A stretch of 49,129 nt of DNA, taken from Prevotella sp. (GTDB lineage: Bacteria; Bacteroidota; Bacteroidia; Bacteroidales; Bacteroidaceae). This document shows positions 33,952 through 40,639 of this stretch, piece after piece (within the stretch, counting starts at the first letter, position 1; each line of letters starts with the position of its first letter). The translations under genes and the position numbers were made by a program. The notes below the pieces were generated by a model. That model saw only the letters and a list, made by a program, of their open reading frames with translations. It did not search any database and was not told where the DNA came from. Location: the NCBI GenBank assembly GCA_017619275.1, contig JAFZSR010000075.1, forward strand, positions 1-49,129, given 5' to 3'.

Positions 33952-33977
33952 GCTTGCTACCGAAGGGACGCAAGAAC
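33952..33977. repeat. 26-bp dispersed repeat, second copy at 51-76
   Basis: CGCTTGCTACCGAAGGGACG followed by CAAGAA is identical at 51-76 and 33952-33977, with a related GCGCTCG stretch just upstream in both. GATGAACGATGAACG short repeats flank this copy. It lies in the purD leader region (33930-34022), where no promoter is obvious. Confidence 0.8.
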
Positions 33978-34022
33978 GATGAACGAAAGTCTCTCAACTC
34001 TAAACAATAAACACTCAACAAT

Positions 34023-35315
34023 ATGAAGATTCTACTCTTAGGCAGTGGCGGCCGCGAGCACGCCCTGGCATGGAAAATGGCGCAGAGCGCAAAGTGCGAG
34101 AAACTCTACATCGCCCCTGGCAACGCCGGCACGGCCACCGTGGGCACGGCTTCTTGCCAGGCAGAGAACGTGAACATGAAGGCCGACGACTTCGAGGCCA
34201 TCAAGCAGTTCGTAGCCCAGCAGGGCATCGACATGGTGGTGGTGGGACCCGAAGACCCATTGGTGAAGGGCATCGCCGACAACCTGCGCCGCGACCCCCG
34301 CACCAGCCAAGTGCCCGTGGTAGGCCCCTCGGCTGCCGGCGCCCAGCTCGAAGGCTCGAAAGACTTTGCCAAGGCTTTCATGCAGCGCCACGGCATACCC
34401 ACCGCACGCTATGCCACCTTCACCGCCGACACCCTGCAGCAGGGCTTCGATTTCCTCGACACCCTGCAGCCCCCATATGTGCTGAAGGCCGACGGACTCT
34501 GCGCCGGTAAGGGGGTGCTCATCGTGCCCACCCTCGACGAAGCCCGCCACGAGCTGAGCCAGATGCTCCACGGCATGTTTGGCAACGCATCGGCACGCGT
34601 GGTTATCGAGGAGTTCCTCACCGGCATCGAGTGCTCCGTCTTCGTGCTCACCGACGGCGAGCACTATCAGATTCTGCCCGAAGCCAAGGACTACAAGCGC
34701 ATCGGCGAGGGCGACACCGGCCTGAACACCGGCGGCATGGGCAGCGTGTCGCCAGTGCCCTTCGCCACCAAGGAGTGGATGCAGAAGGTGGACGACCGCA
34801 TCATCCGCCCCACCGTGGAGGGACTGAAGGCCGAGGGCATCGACTACAAGGGATTCATCTTCTTTGGACTGATGAACACCCCGCAGGGCGACCCCTACGT
34901 GATTGAATACAACTGCCGCATGGGCGACCCAGAGACCGAGACGGTGATGCTGCGCCTGAAGAGCGACCTCGTGGACCTGCTCGAAGGCGTGGCACAGGGC
35001 GACCTGGACCGCCGACAGGTGGAGTTCGACGACCGCTCGGCCGTGTGCGTGATGCTGGTGAGCGGCGGCTATCCCCAGGCCTACCAGAAGGGCTACCCCA
35101 TCACGGGCACCGACAACGTGCAGGGCAGCATGGTGTTCCACGCCGGAACAGCCCTCAACGCCGAGGGACAGGTGGTCACCGCTGGCGGCCGTGTCATCGC
35201 CGTGTCGTCCTACGGCACCGACAAGGCCGAAGCACTGGCCAAGTCGTTCACCGAGGCACAGAAGATACAGTTCACCGACCGCTACTTCCGCCGCGACATC
35301 GGCGCCGACCTGTAA
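34023..35315 (+). CDS. purD: Phosphoribosylamine-glycine ligase (GAR synthetase)
   Basis: 430 residues, the usual length. Catalyses ATP-dependent joining of phosphoribosylamine and glycine, the second step of purine synthesis, in the cytoplasm. N-domain [19 protein letters not shown], then [38 protein letters not shown], and the ATP-grasp domain with [15 protein letters not shown] and [17 protein letters not shown]. All key blocks are intact. It follows the lipid/glycan run by 93 bases and may be transcribed with it or from its own unseen promoter. Confidence 0.98.
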   Translation: MKILLLGSGGREHALAWKMAQSAKCEKLYIAPGNAGTATVGTASCQAENVNMKADDFEAIKQFVAQQGIDMVVVGPEDPLVKGIADNLRRDPRTSQVPVVGPSAAGAQLEGSKDFAKAFMQRHGIPTARYATFTADTLQQGFDFLDTLQPPYVLKADGLCAGKGVLIVPTLDEARHELSQMLHGMFGNASARVVIEEFLTGIECSVFVLTDGEHYQILPEAKDYKRIGEGDTGLNTGGMGSVSPVPFATKEWMQKVDDRIIRPTVEGLKAEGIDYKGFIFFGLMNTPQGDPYVIEYNCRMGDPETETVMLRLKSDLVDLLEGVAQGDLDRRQVEFDDRSAVCVMLVSGGYPQAYQKGYPITGTDNVQGSMVFHAGTALNAEGQVVTAGGRVIAVSSYGTDKAEALAKSFTEAQKIQFTDRYFRRDIGADL

Positions 35316-35319
35316 TAAT

Positions 35320-35469
35320 AACCACAGATTCCGCAGATTATACAGATTAGCAAGAAAGCGAAGAAAATTATCTGTGAAATCTGCGCAATCTGCGGTTAAT
35401 TAATCTATGAAATCTGCGCAATCTGCGGTTAATTAATCTATGAAATCTGCGCAATCTGCGGTTAATTAA
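35320..35469. repeat. ACAGATT-type hairpin followed by three tandem 33-bp units
   Basis: ACCACAGATTCCGCAGATTA (from 35321) is the left arm. The right arm is present three times as 33-bp units starting TCT(G/A)TGAAATCTGCGC at 35371, 35404 and 35437; units 2 and 3 are identical. It fills the gap between purD and the next gene. The tandem copies point to recent slippage or unequal exchange. Confidence 0.85.
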
Positions 35470-35475
35470 ACAATC

Positions 35476-36429
35476 ATGAAGCGGCTACAGAACAGGATTG
35501 CAGAAGGAGGAAAGACCCTGCCAACGGCGGCGGCATTTGGCGTGCTGGTGTGGCTTGCCATAGGCTTGGTGCAACGCCAGCTATGGCCACAGCTGGCATG
35601 CTTCGTGGCGTCGGTCTATCTGATGGTAGAGCTAACCAACCAGAACGCGCTGCTCCGCACCCGGAGCCGCATGGTGTCCAGCTCGTTCATCCTGCTCTCG
35701 TGCCAGAGCTGCTTCCTTTTCCCCCAACTCACGGGAGCCGTGGTGCAGTTGTGCTTCGTGGTGGCTTTCATCCTGCTTTTCCAGACCTACCAGGACCAGC
35801 AGTCTACGGGGCGCGTGTTCTATTCCTTCGGCCTCGTAGGCTTGGCCAGCCTGTTCTTCGTGCACACGCTATGGTATGTGCCCGCCCTCTGGGTGCTCAT
35901 GGGCACACAATTGCAGTCGCTCAGCGTGCGCACATGGCTGGCATCGCTCATCGGCCTGGCCACACCCTATTGGTTGGCCTTGCTGTGGCTGATGGTACCC
36001 TGGGGCGTGGAGCCTACGCAGTGGAGCCTCAGTCTGCAGCCACTGGCCGAGCATTTCGGTGAGTTGGTCGATATCCATTATGCGCTACCTCCCTACCTCC
36101 TGGAGCGGGGCATCCTGTTGCTCTTCGCCCTGGTGTTGGCCGCAGGCGGCATCATGCATTTCTGGAGCCGCAGCTTCGAAGATAAGATCCGCATACGCCT
36201 ACTCTACGGATTCTTCATCACGCTCACAGCGCTCACTGCCTTCTTCATCGTGGCCCAGCCGCAGCACTACGATGTGCTGATGCGCGTGCTCGCCGTTTGC
36301 GCAAGTCCGCTCATTGCCCACGTCTTCACGTTCACCAGTTCGCGCCTCTCTGGCATTCTCTTCTTCACGGCCATAGCCCTCTCCGTTGCCCTCACGGTGC
36401 TCAGCGCACTCACCACCTCTCAAATATAG
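35476..36429 (+). CDS. Polytopic membrane protein of unknown function
   Basis: 317 residues with about nine hydrophobic helices (for example AAFGVLVWLAIGLV, LWPQLACFVASVYLMVEL, VVQLCFVVAFILLFQTY, LLYGFFITLTALTAFFIVA). The motif LVELTNQNALLRTRSRM-like loop (here VELTNQNALLRTRSRM) is polar and conserved-looking. I do not recognise a characterised family. ATG 35476 follows the repeat array directly. It is probably an inner-membrane protein. Neighbours give no clear role. Confidence 0.75.
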   Translation: MKRLQNRIAEGGKTLPTAAAFGVLVWLAIGLVQRQLWPQLACFVASVYLMVELTNQNALLRTRSRMVSSSFILLSCQSCFLFPQLTGAVVQLCFVVAFILLFQTYQDQQSTGRVFYSFGLVGLASLFFVHTLWYVPALWVLMGTQLQSLSVRTWLASLIGLATPYWLALLWLMVPWGVEPTQWSLSLQPLAEHFGELVDIHYALPPYLLERGILLLFALVLAAGGIMHFWSRSFEDKIRIRLLYGFFITLTALTAFFIVAQPQHYDVLMRVLAVCASPLIAHVFTFTSSRLSGILFFTAIALSVALTVLSALTTSQI

Positions 36430-36431
36430 TC

Positions 36432-36484
36432 ACTCCTAACTCCCAACTCCTAACTCCCAACTCCTAACTCCTAACTCCTAACTC
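36432..36484. repeat. Heptanucleotide array ACTCC(T/C)A upstream of the YqaA-like gene
   Basis: Seven and a half tandem copies of ACTCCTA/ACTCCCA run from 36432 to 36484 and end five bases before ATG 36490, so the array occupies the ribosome-binding region. Copy number changes by slippage would shift leader length, not reading frame. Confidence 0.85.
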
Positions 36485-36489
36485 AAAAA

Positions 36490-36942
36490 ATGGACGGTTT
36501 CATCGAGCTTTTAGAGAGCTACGGCTACTGGGGCATGCTGATTGCGGCCTTCCTGGCGGGCAGCTTTTTCCCCTTCAGCAGCGAGGCGGTGATGGTGGGC
36601 CTGATGGCCGCCCACCTCGACCCTTGGCTGCTGATGATCTATGGCACCGTGGGCAATGTGCTGGGCTCGGTGGTAAACTACTGCATTGGCCGACTGGGGC
36701 GCGTGGAGTGGTTTGAGAAATATCTGCATGTCAGTCCGCAGAGCATGGAGCGTGCCAAGCGCTTCATGGGCGGGCGTGGCGCCTGGATGGGGTTCTTCGC
36801 CTTCATACCCCTGCTGGGCAGCGCCATCACCATCCTGCTGGGGCTGATGCGTGCCAACCCCGTCGTCACCTTCATCAGCATCACGCTCGGCAAGATCTTC
36901 CGATATGTCGTCCTCATCTATGGCTTCCGCCTTTTCACATAA
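36490..36942 (+). CDS. YqaA-like VTT/SNARE-associated (DedA-type) membrane protein
   Basis: 150 residues, about four membrane segments. Contains a DedA/VTT-like pattern: AAFLAGSFFPFSSEAVMVGL near the N-terminus, GTVGNVLGSVVNYCIGRLG with the Gly-rich helix and G-R-x-G motif, then FMGGRGAWMGFFAFIPLLGS and ITLGKIFRYVVLI. This is the size of the small YqaA branch. DedA-type proteins are linked to flipping of lipid carriers and membrane homeostasis, but the YqaA branch is not characterised. The gene is the last plus-strand gene before the convergent secreted-protein cluster. Confidence 0.87.
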   Translation: MDGFIELLESYGYWGMLIAAFLAGSFFPFSSEAVMVGLMAAHLDPWLLMIYGTVGNVLGSVVNYCIGRLGRVEWFEKYLHVSPQSMERAKRFMGGRGAWMGFFAFIPLLGSAITILLGLMRANPVVTFISITLGKIFRYVVLIYGFRLFT

Positions 36943-37026
36943 GGCAGACATAAAAGAAGGGTGGCGACGCAAGAATGGCCATAATGTCTCATAAATAATT
37001 TTTTTGCGAGGCATTTCTTAATGGTG

Positions 37027-37110
37027 GTTAAAAATCGACATTGCAGTGCAGGGTATTTCTCAACAAAGGTTAAAACGCGACGTTGCAGTGCAGGGTAATT
37101 CTCAACAAAG
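37027..37110. repeat. Two tandem 42-bp repeats
   Basis: Units 37027-37068 and 37069-37110 share TTGCAGTGCAGGGTA and TTCTCAACAAAG with few differences. A third unit starts (GTTAAAG) and stops. They lie in the repeat-rich gap 36943-37866, which holds no gene I can support. Confidence 0.8.
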
Positions 37111-37159
37111 GTTAAAGAAATGGTGTTTATGGCGTAAGAAATTGAAACACCAAAATATG

Positions 37160-37419
37160 TTGCACTACTTGCACTGCTTGCACTGGACGCCAGAGACCTG
37201 GAGTCTGAATCCTGGATATTTATTCATTTCTCGTGGAGGCCGTTTCTGAAAATTTGGCGCCTACTTTTGAAAATTTCTCACGTGAGAAATTTTCAAAAGT
37301 AGGCGCCAAATTTTCGGACGGCGTTCTGGGGCGCACAAATGAATACTTATACATGTCACCATGCATAAACATACAAATCATGGAATAATTCTTGGTGCAA
37401 GTAGTGCAAGTAGTGCAGG
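37160..37419. repeat. Nested inverted element with TTGCACTAC nonamer arms
   Basis: The left arm (37160-37185) is about three nonamers TTGCACTAC/TTGCACTGC. The right arm (37395-37418) is the inverted complement, GTGCAAGTAGTGCAAGTAGT and on, nearly matching. The 68-bp palindrome lies close to the middle. A further GTGCAAGTAGTGCAA follows at about 37449. Confidence 0.75.
37248..37315. repeat. Perfect 68-bp palindrome without loop
   Basis: Arms 37248-37281 and 37282-37315 are exact reverse complements, 34 bases each, meeting at CTCACGTGAG. The arm includes GGCGCC and GAAAATTT twice. It lies between convergent transcription units, so it may act as a bidirectional terminator. It shares a TCTCNNNNGAGA centre and the flanking CAAAAGT with 24392-24417. 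Confidence 0.92.
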
Positions 37420-37480
37420 TTATTTTCCATTTACATTTCAGGTGTCAGGTGCAAGTAGTGCAAGGTGTTTTCTTAATTCA

Positions 37481-37555
37481 AAAACGGATTAAAACGGATT
37501 TAACGGATGATTGCCATGCGCAGCCAATCCGTGAAATCCGTGCAATCCGTTGTTG
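37481..37555. repeat. ACGGATT-type inverted repeat
   Basis: AAAACGGATTAAAACGGATT and inverted ATCCGTGAAATCCGTGCAAT form an imperfect stem. Related to the ACAGATT repeats at 30731 and 35320 and the short run at 1905-1935. Confidence 0.75.
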
Positions 37556-37578
37556 GGAAAAAGTCATTTGTATAAGTG

Positions 37579-37869
37579 CCTACGGACTCATAGGACTATT
37601 AGGACTGTCCCTTTAGTCCTTCAAGCGTAGACACTCTCGGGTGTATTCCTGTGATATTGGCGCAAGGGCCACTCCTTTTCTCCTCCGCTCCTTAGATCCT
37701 TTTTGGCCGTGAATGCCCGTGTTAGTTCGTGGCTATTCATCCACTTCCGCTGAAAACCGTGTAGAACCGTGTAAAAACCGTGGCTTATCATCCACTTCCG
37801 TGTAAAACCGTGTAAAAACCGAGGTTCATCATCCACTTCCGTGTAAAACCGTGTAAAAACCGTGGCTTA
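37579..37869. repeat. Duplicated 3'-flank block of the tail genes, with 41-bp tandem units
   Basis: This block, starting CCTACGGACTCATAGGACTA, is clearly related to 43125-43323, which lies in the same position downstream of another tail-carrying gene. Here a 41-bp unit TCATCCACTTCCGTGTAAAA and on is tandemly repeated (37788-37828, 37829-37869) after a variant first unit; the 43125 block has only one. The last unit ends on the stop codon (37867-37869) of the next gene. Confidence 0.82.
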
Positions 37870-37950
37870 TTTCACCACCTGCTTCCGCCCGTTGCGGATG
37901 TACACCCCCGGCCGTGGCTGACCCTGCACGCGGCGACCCTGCAGGTCGAA
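37867..37950 (-). repeat. C-terminal tail cassette (one of six near-identical copies)
   Basis: 84 bases encoding FDLQGRRVQGQPRPGVYI and nine further residues (…GRKQVVK) plus stop. Closely matching copies end the genes at 40636-40719, 43324-43407, 45834-45917 and 47039-47122; a more diverged copy is at 44644-44727. Copies A, B and E differ at only about four positions per 80 bases although the proteins upstream are largely unrelated. Confidence 0.88.
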
Positions 37951-39441
37951 GAGAGGAGCGGCGACTCTGCCCCCCTGCATGCCCGAAGGATGTGCCCCGA
38001 TGCCCGACTGCCAAGTGTCGACAACTGGCTGCTGGTTCTCATAGATTAAGTTGCTGAATTCGGCATCGGCATAGCACTTGTCGAGATAGGAGAAGTACGA
38101 CTGGTAGGCGCTGGCGGGGTTTAGGTAGTCGAGCAGCAGCCCGTTGGAGTTGATGCAGCCCAGGCCCTCGATGAGCACCAGGCCATTGCTCAGCGTCAGA
38201 CGGCGGCGACCATCGCCGTCCTGCGTGGCCACCATGTCCTTCGCCACCACGGTGATGTCGTCGTGCCCCTCCACATGGGCGTATGCGTCGCCCACCTCCA
38301 TGGTGTAGTCATAGAGTATCACCTCCTGGCCGTCGTCGGTGAGGCGGTAGGGGAAGTAGCTGGGGTCGCCGAAGGTCCACAAGTAGTGGTCGGGCAGCAC
38401 GCCTGTGCTGAAGAACGACTGCTGCTGGTAGTGCACGAAATCCTCGCGGTCGACATACACCCGCCTGTCGGCGCGGCGCAGGGCGATGGTGTAGGTGCGC
38501 ACATCGTCGGTGGAGCGCATACGGCTTCTGTCGGTGGTGGTCCCAATCTCTTCACTCCTCATGCACACATAGCGGTGGCCGTTGCGCTCAATGGTATTGT
38601 CATCGTCAGTAATGAACGACCATGTCTGCCGCCCGCCGTTGCAGTAGACCGTATCACCCGCTTGCTGCCAGTTGTCAAGTGAGCAGTACATCCATGCCGT
38701 GCCATTGGGTGAGATATGTCCGTCATCCTGGGGGGTGCTTATGGCAGGCCGATGGAAGTCCTTCCGCTCAAAGATGCATGTGTCGCCGTCATAGACCGAA
38801 ACGATGCCCATCCATCTCAATGAGAAAGGATAGGGGGCCGATTCTATTGGGGGGAAAGGGCCATACGAGGTGCTGCCCATGCCCTCAATCCAATAACATT
38901 TACCCTCATCATCAGAATAGCCAAGCCACAGTCGCCTGTACAGTTGGCCGCGTACATTGATGGTGTCGACAGATTGAATTCTCATTTCAGGGCGATTCGG
39001 GCAAGCGTCTCCCACCTCAAGCGTGACATCCATTCCCAGCACCCATTCACCATTGCGCCAACTATACACTTTGCCGTCTTCTTCATACAAGTAGCCGAAA
39101 GAAGAGCTGTTACTGCTAAAAGACTTGTAGCAAAGCCGATTGTCAATGGTTTCAGTGCCAATGATATAATAGGTCCTGCTGATGGTATCCATTACAGTGG
39201 TGAAAGTGTACCATTCCTCTTCATCAGAATTCCATCTCGGATCATCAACATCTACTATATGGCCATCGAGATCAACGGCCACCGATTCTTGGTGTACTTC
39301 TATGTAGTTCCAAGAACGCCCGTCCTTCAGTATGGGCTTATAGTCGTCTGCAACAACTGACAACTGGCACAGAAGGCACATGCAGAGAAGAGCACCCACC
39401 CAAAGATGGTGGTGAATGAAGGAATAATCTTTTTTGCTCAT
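37867..39441 (-). CDS. Secreted protein with two repeat modules and a sorting-type tail
   Basis: 524 residues. Signal peptide 1-31 (LLCQLSVVA then DD). Two copies of a beta-rich module follow: the first about 33-230 (YKPILKDGRSWNYIE, VTLEVGDACPN, YWIEGMGSTSYGPF, GDTCIFERKDF), the second about 240-480 (GTAWMYCSLDNWQQAGDTVY, YTMEVGDAYAHVEGHDDI, VLIEGLGCINSNGLL). The same module is in the genes at 40636 and 43324. The protein ends with the 27-residue tail (FDLQGRRVQGQPRPGVYI and so on), reminiscent of type IX secretion type-A tails but much shorter. No enzyme motif. Own promoter at 39505-39536. Confidence 0.78.
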   Translation of the reverse strand: MSKKDYSFIHHHLWVGALLCMCLLCQLSVVADDYKPILKDGRSWNYIEVHQESVAVDLDGHIVDVDDPRWNSDEEEWYTFTTVMDTISRTYYIIGTETIDNRLCYKSFSSNSSSFGYLYEEDGKVYSWRNGEWVLGMDVTLEVGDACPNRPEMRIQSVDTINVRGQLYRRLWLGYSDDEGKCYWIEGMGSTSYGPFPPIESAPYPFSLRWMGIVSVYDGDTCIFERKDFHRPAISTPQDDGHISPNGTAWMYCSLDNWQQAGDTVYCNGGRQTWSFITDDDNTIERNGHRYVCMRSEEIGTTTDRSRMRSTDDVRTYTIALRRADRRVYVDREDFVHYQQQSFFSTGVLPDHYLWTFGDPSYFPYRLTDDGQEVILYDYTMEVGDAYAHVEGHDDITVVAKDMVATQDGDGRRRLTLSNGLVLIEGLGCINSNGLLLDYLNPASAYQSYFSYLDKCYADAEFSNLIYENQQPVVDTWQSGIGAHPSGMQGGRVAAPLFDLQGRRVQGQPRPGVYIRNGRKQVVK

Positions 39442-39504
39442 ACTTGTTGTCTTTTAATTGTCCTTTAATAGTAACCACACTCTAAAAATAGATATATGGC
39501 TCGG

Positions 39505-39536
39505 CAAATATACGTATTAATTTTCTTATTTCCAAA
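39505..39536 (-). promoter_or_regulatory. Promoter of the 37867-39441 gene
   Basis: Minus strand: -33 TTTG (39533-39536), 20-base spacer, -7 TATATTTG (39505-39512). Perfect match to the Bacteroidetes consensus. Leader about 55 bases. Confidence 0.8.
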
Positions 39537-39552
39537 TATTCTCCTGTTTTTC

Positions 39553-39945
39553 TTAGTTCCCAACAACGATTTTCATTGTAGCTCCTTCTTCAACCGTAAC
39601 ATTATTCTTTAGAATGACACCATCATTCCCATAAATTTCAACATCGCCCCCTTGAACAACAACTTCCCCTTGGGGTTTTGAACTCGTGACATTACTTCCT
39701 GCATAAATAAACCTGGAAACGACTGGGTAATATCCCGTTATCGTTTCTATATTTTTATCCAAGACGCCAGTCTTGGGCTTTACCGTCACCCTCTTCATGT
39801 CGACTTGAATTAGACTTCCATGTTGATCTATGTAAACCAAATCACCCATCCTGACGGTTTTCTGGTCTACAGGCTTCGAGGCAGAAAAGACATTCAGACA
39901 ACACAAAAAACTACTAAGAAACAATATACAAATTCTCATAAACAC
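39553..39945 (-). CDS. Small secreted protein, 3-coathanger-stack-like C-terminus
   Basis: 130 residues with a signal peptide (LSSFLCCLNVFSA). The C-terminal 35 residues, GGDVEIYGNDGVILKNNVTV and EEGATMKIVVGN, resemble the short beta 'coathanger stack' found at the end of many secreted Bacteroidetes proteins. Unlike most proteins in this cluster it lacks the FDLQGRRV tail. It starts 14 bases after the lipoprotein gene at 39960, so they are probably co-transcribed. Function unknown. Confidence 0.7.
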   Translation of the reverse strand: MFMRICILFLSSFLCCLNVFSASKPVDQKTVRMGDLVYIDQHGSLIQVDMKRVTVKPKTGVLDKNIETITGYYPVVSRFIYAGSNVTSSKPQGEVVVQGGDVEIYGNDGVILKNNVTVEEGATMKIVVGN

Positions 39946-39959
39946 AAAATTTTAGCAAA

Positions 39960-40439
39960 TCAGTAAACTACAACCATTTCCATCTTGTTGGTGGTGACCT
40001 TTGGAAATGTCTCCCAGAAAAACATATCACAAACTACTTCAAGCCACGCTCCCTCAGTACGGTGTGCAAGATTGACTTCGAGATGCGTCTTACCGCCGTA
40101 TATAAGTGACAAGCGCTTGATGTACCAACCACCAGAAGATACTAATATCTTCCCAACCACCACCGTATGGTTCTTCCAATCAACCGAGGGCAAATCTTCC
40201 ACATTGCCCCTGTAATGCCGAACCATCTCATCATAGCTGTTCAGGACCAGGATTGAATCCCCCTCTTCTTGTTCGTCGAAGAACTTGCTGCTTAGTGCAT
40301 CTAACGGTGATACCGTCAAACTCTCTTCTCTGTCGACGACAAATGGTTCTTTTTCCTCGCACTCTGAACAACCAAACAAGCAGAAAGGCATCAACACTGC
40401 CAGTGATAAAGCTAAGATATATTCTACACTTTTCTTCAT
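39960..40439 (-). CDS. Hypothetical lipoprotein
   Basis: 159 residues. Lipoprotein signal ends LFGCSEC (Cys24). The mature part has a low-complexity acidic start and a compact beta-rich domain (SILVLNSYDEMVRHY, HTVVVGKILVSSGGWYIKRL, KMEMVVVY end). I do not recognise the family. Its promoter is not evident: upstream lies the dead-gene remnant 40463-40639, and transcription may come from the gene at 42957. Confidence 0.7.
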   Translation of the reverse strand: MKKSVEYILALSLAVLMPFCLFGCSECEEKEPFVVDREESLTVSPLDALSSKFFDEQEEGDSILVLNSYDEMVRHYRGNVEDLPSVDWKNHTVVVGKILVSSGGWYIKRLSLIYGGKTHLEVNLAHRTEGAWLEVVCDMFFWETFPKVTTNKMEMVVVY

Positions 40440-40462
40440 TATGACTTAATGGGTTAAATTTC

Positions 40463-40639
40463 CTATTGACCAAGACTGATGTACCCGGTAAGGTAATAGC
40501 TTTCGTCGCCATAGAGGCGGATTTCATACTCGCCCTGCAGGGTGGGGGGCAGGATGACGTTGTTCGTTGGGGAGCTGACGAAGGTGGAGTAAACCACTGC
40601 GCCGCCCAATTGTCCGCCCGTGAGGGCAATGTGGCTCAA
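40463..40639 (-). pseudogene. 3' remnant of a DUF3244-like secreted protein gene
   Basis: Reading the minus strand one base out of frame from the end of the 40636 gene gives 58 codons to TAG at 40463: LSHIALTGGQLGGAVVYSTF, then NNVILPPTLQGEYEIRLYGD and ESYYLTGYISLGQ. The last part looks like a DUF3244 C-terminus (G-E-Y-x-I-x-L then Y-Y-x-x-G-x-I). It has no start codon of its own beyond a TTG inside the neighbouring stop region, so it appears to be a gene truncated by the insertion or recombination that placed the tail cassette here. Confidence 0.7.

Noticed and set aside
37248-37315. Insertion sequence end or phage attachment site
   Set aside because: No transposase, integrase or target duplication is visible around the palindrome.
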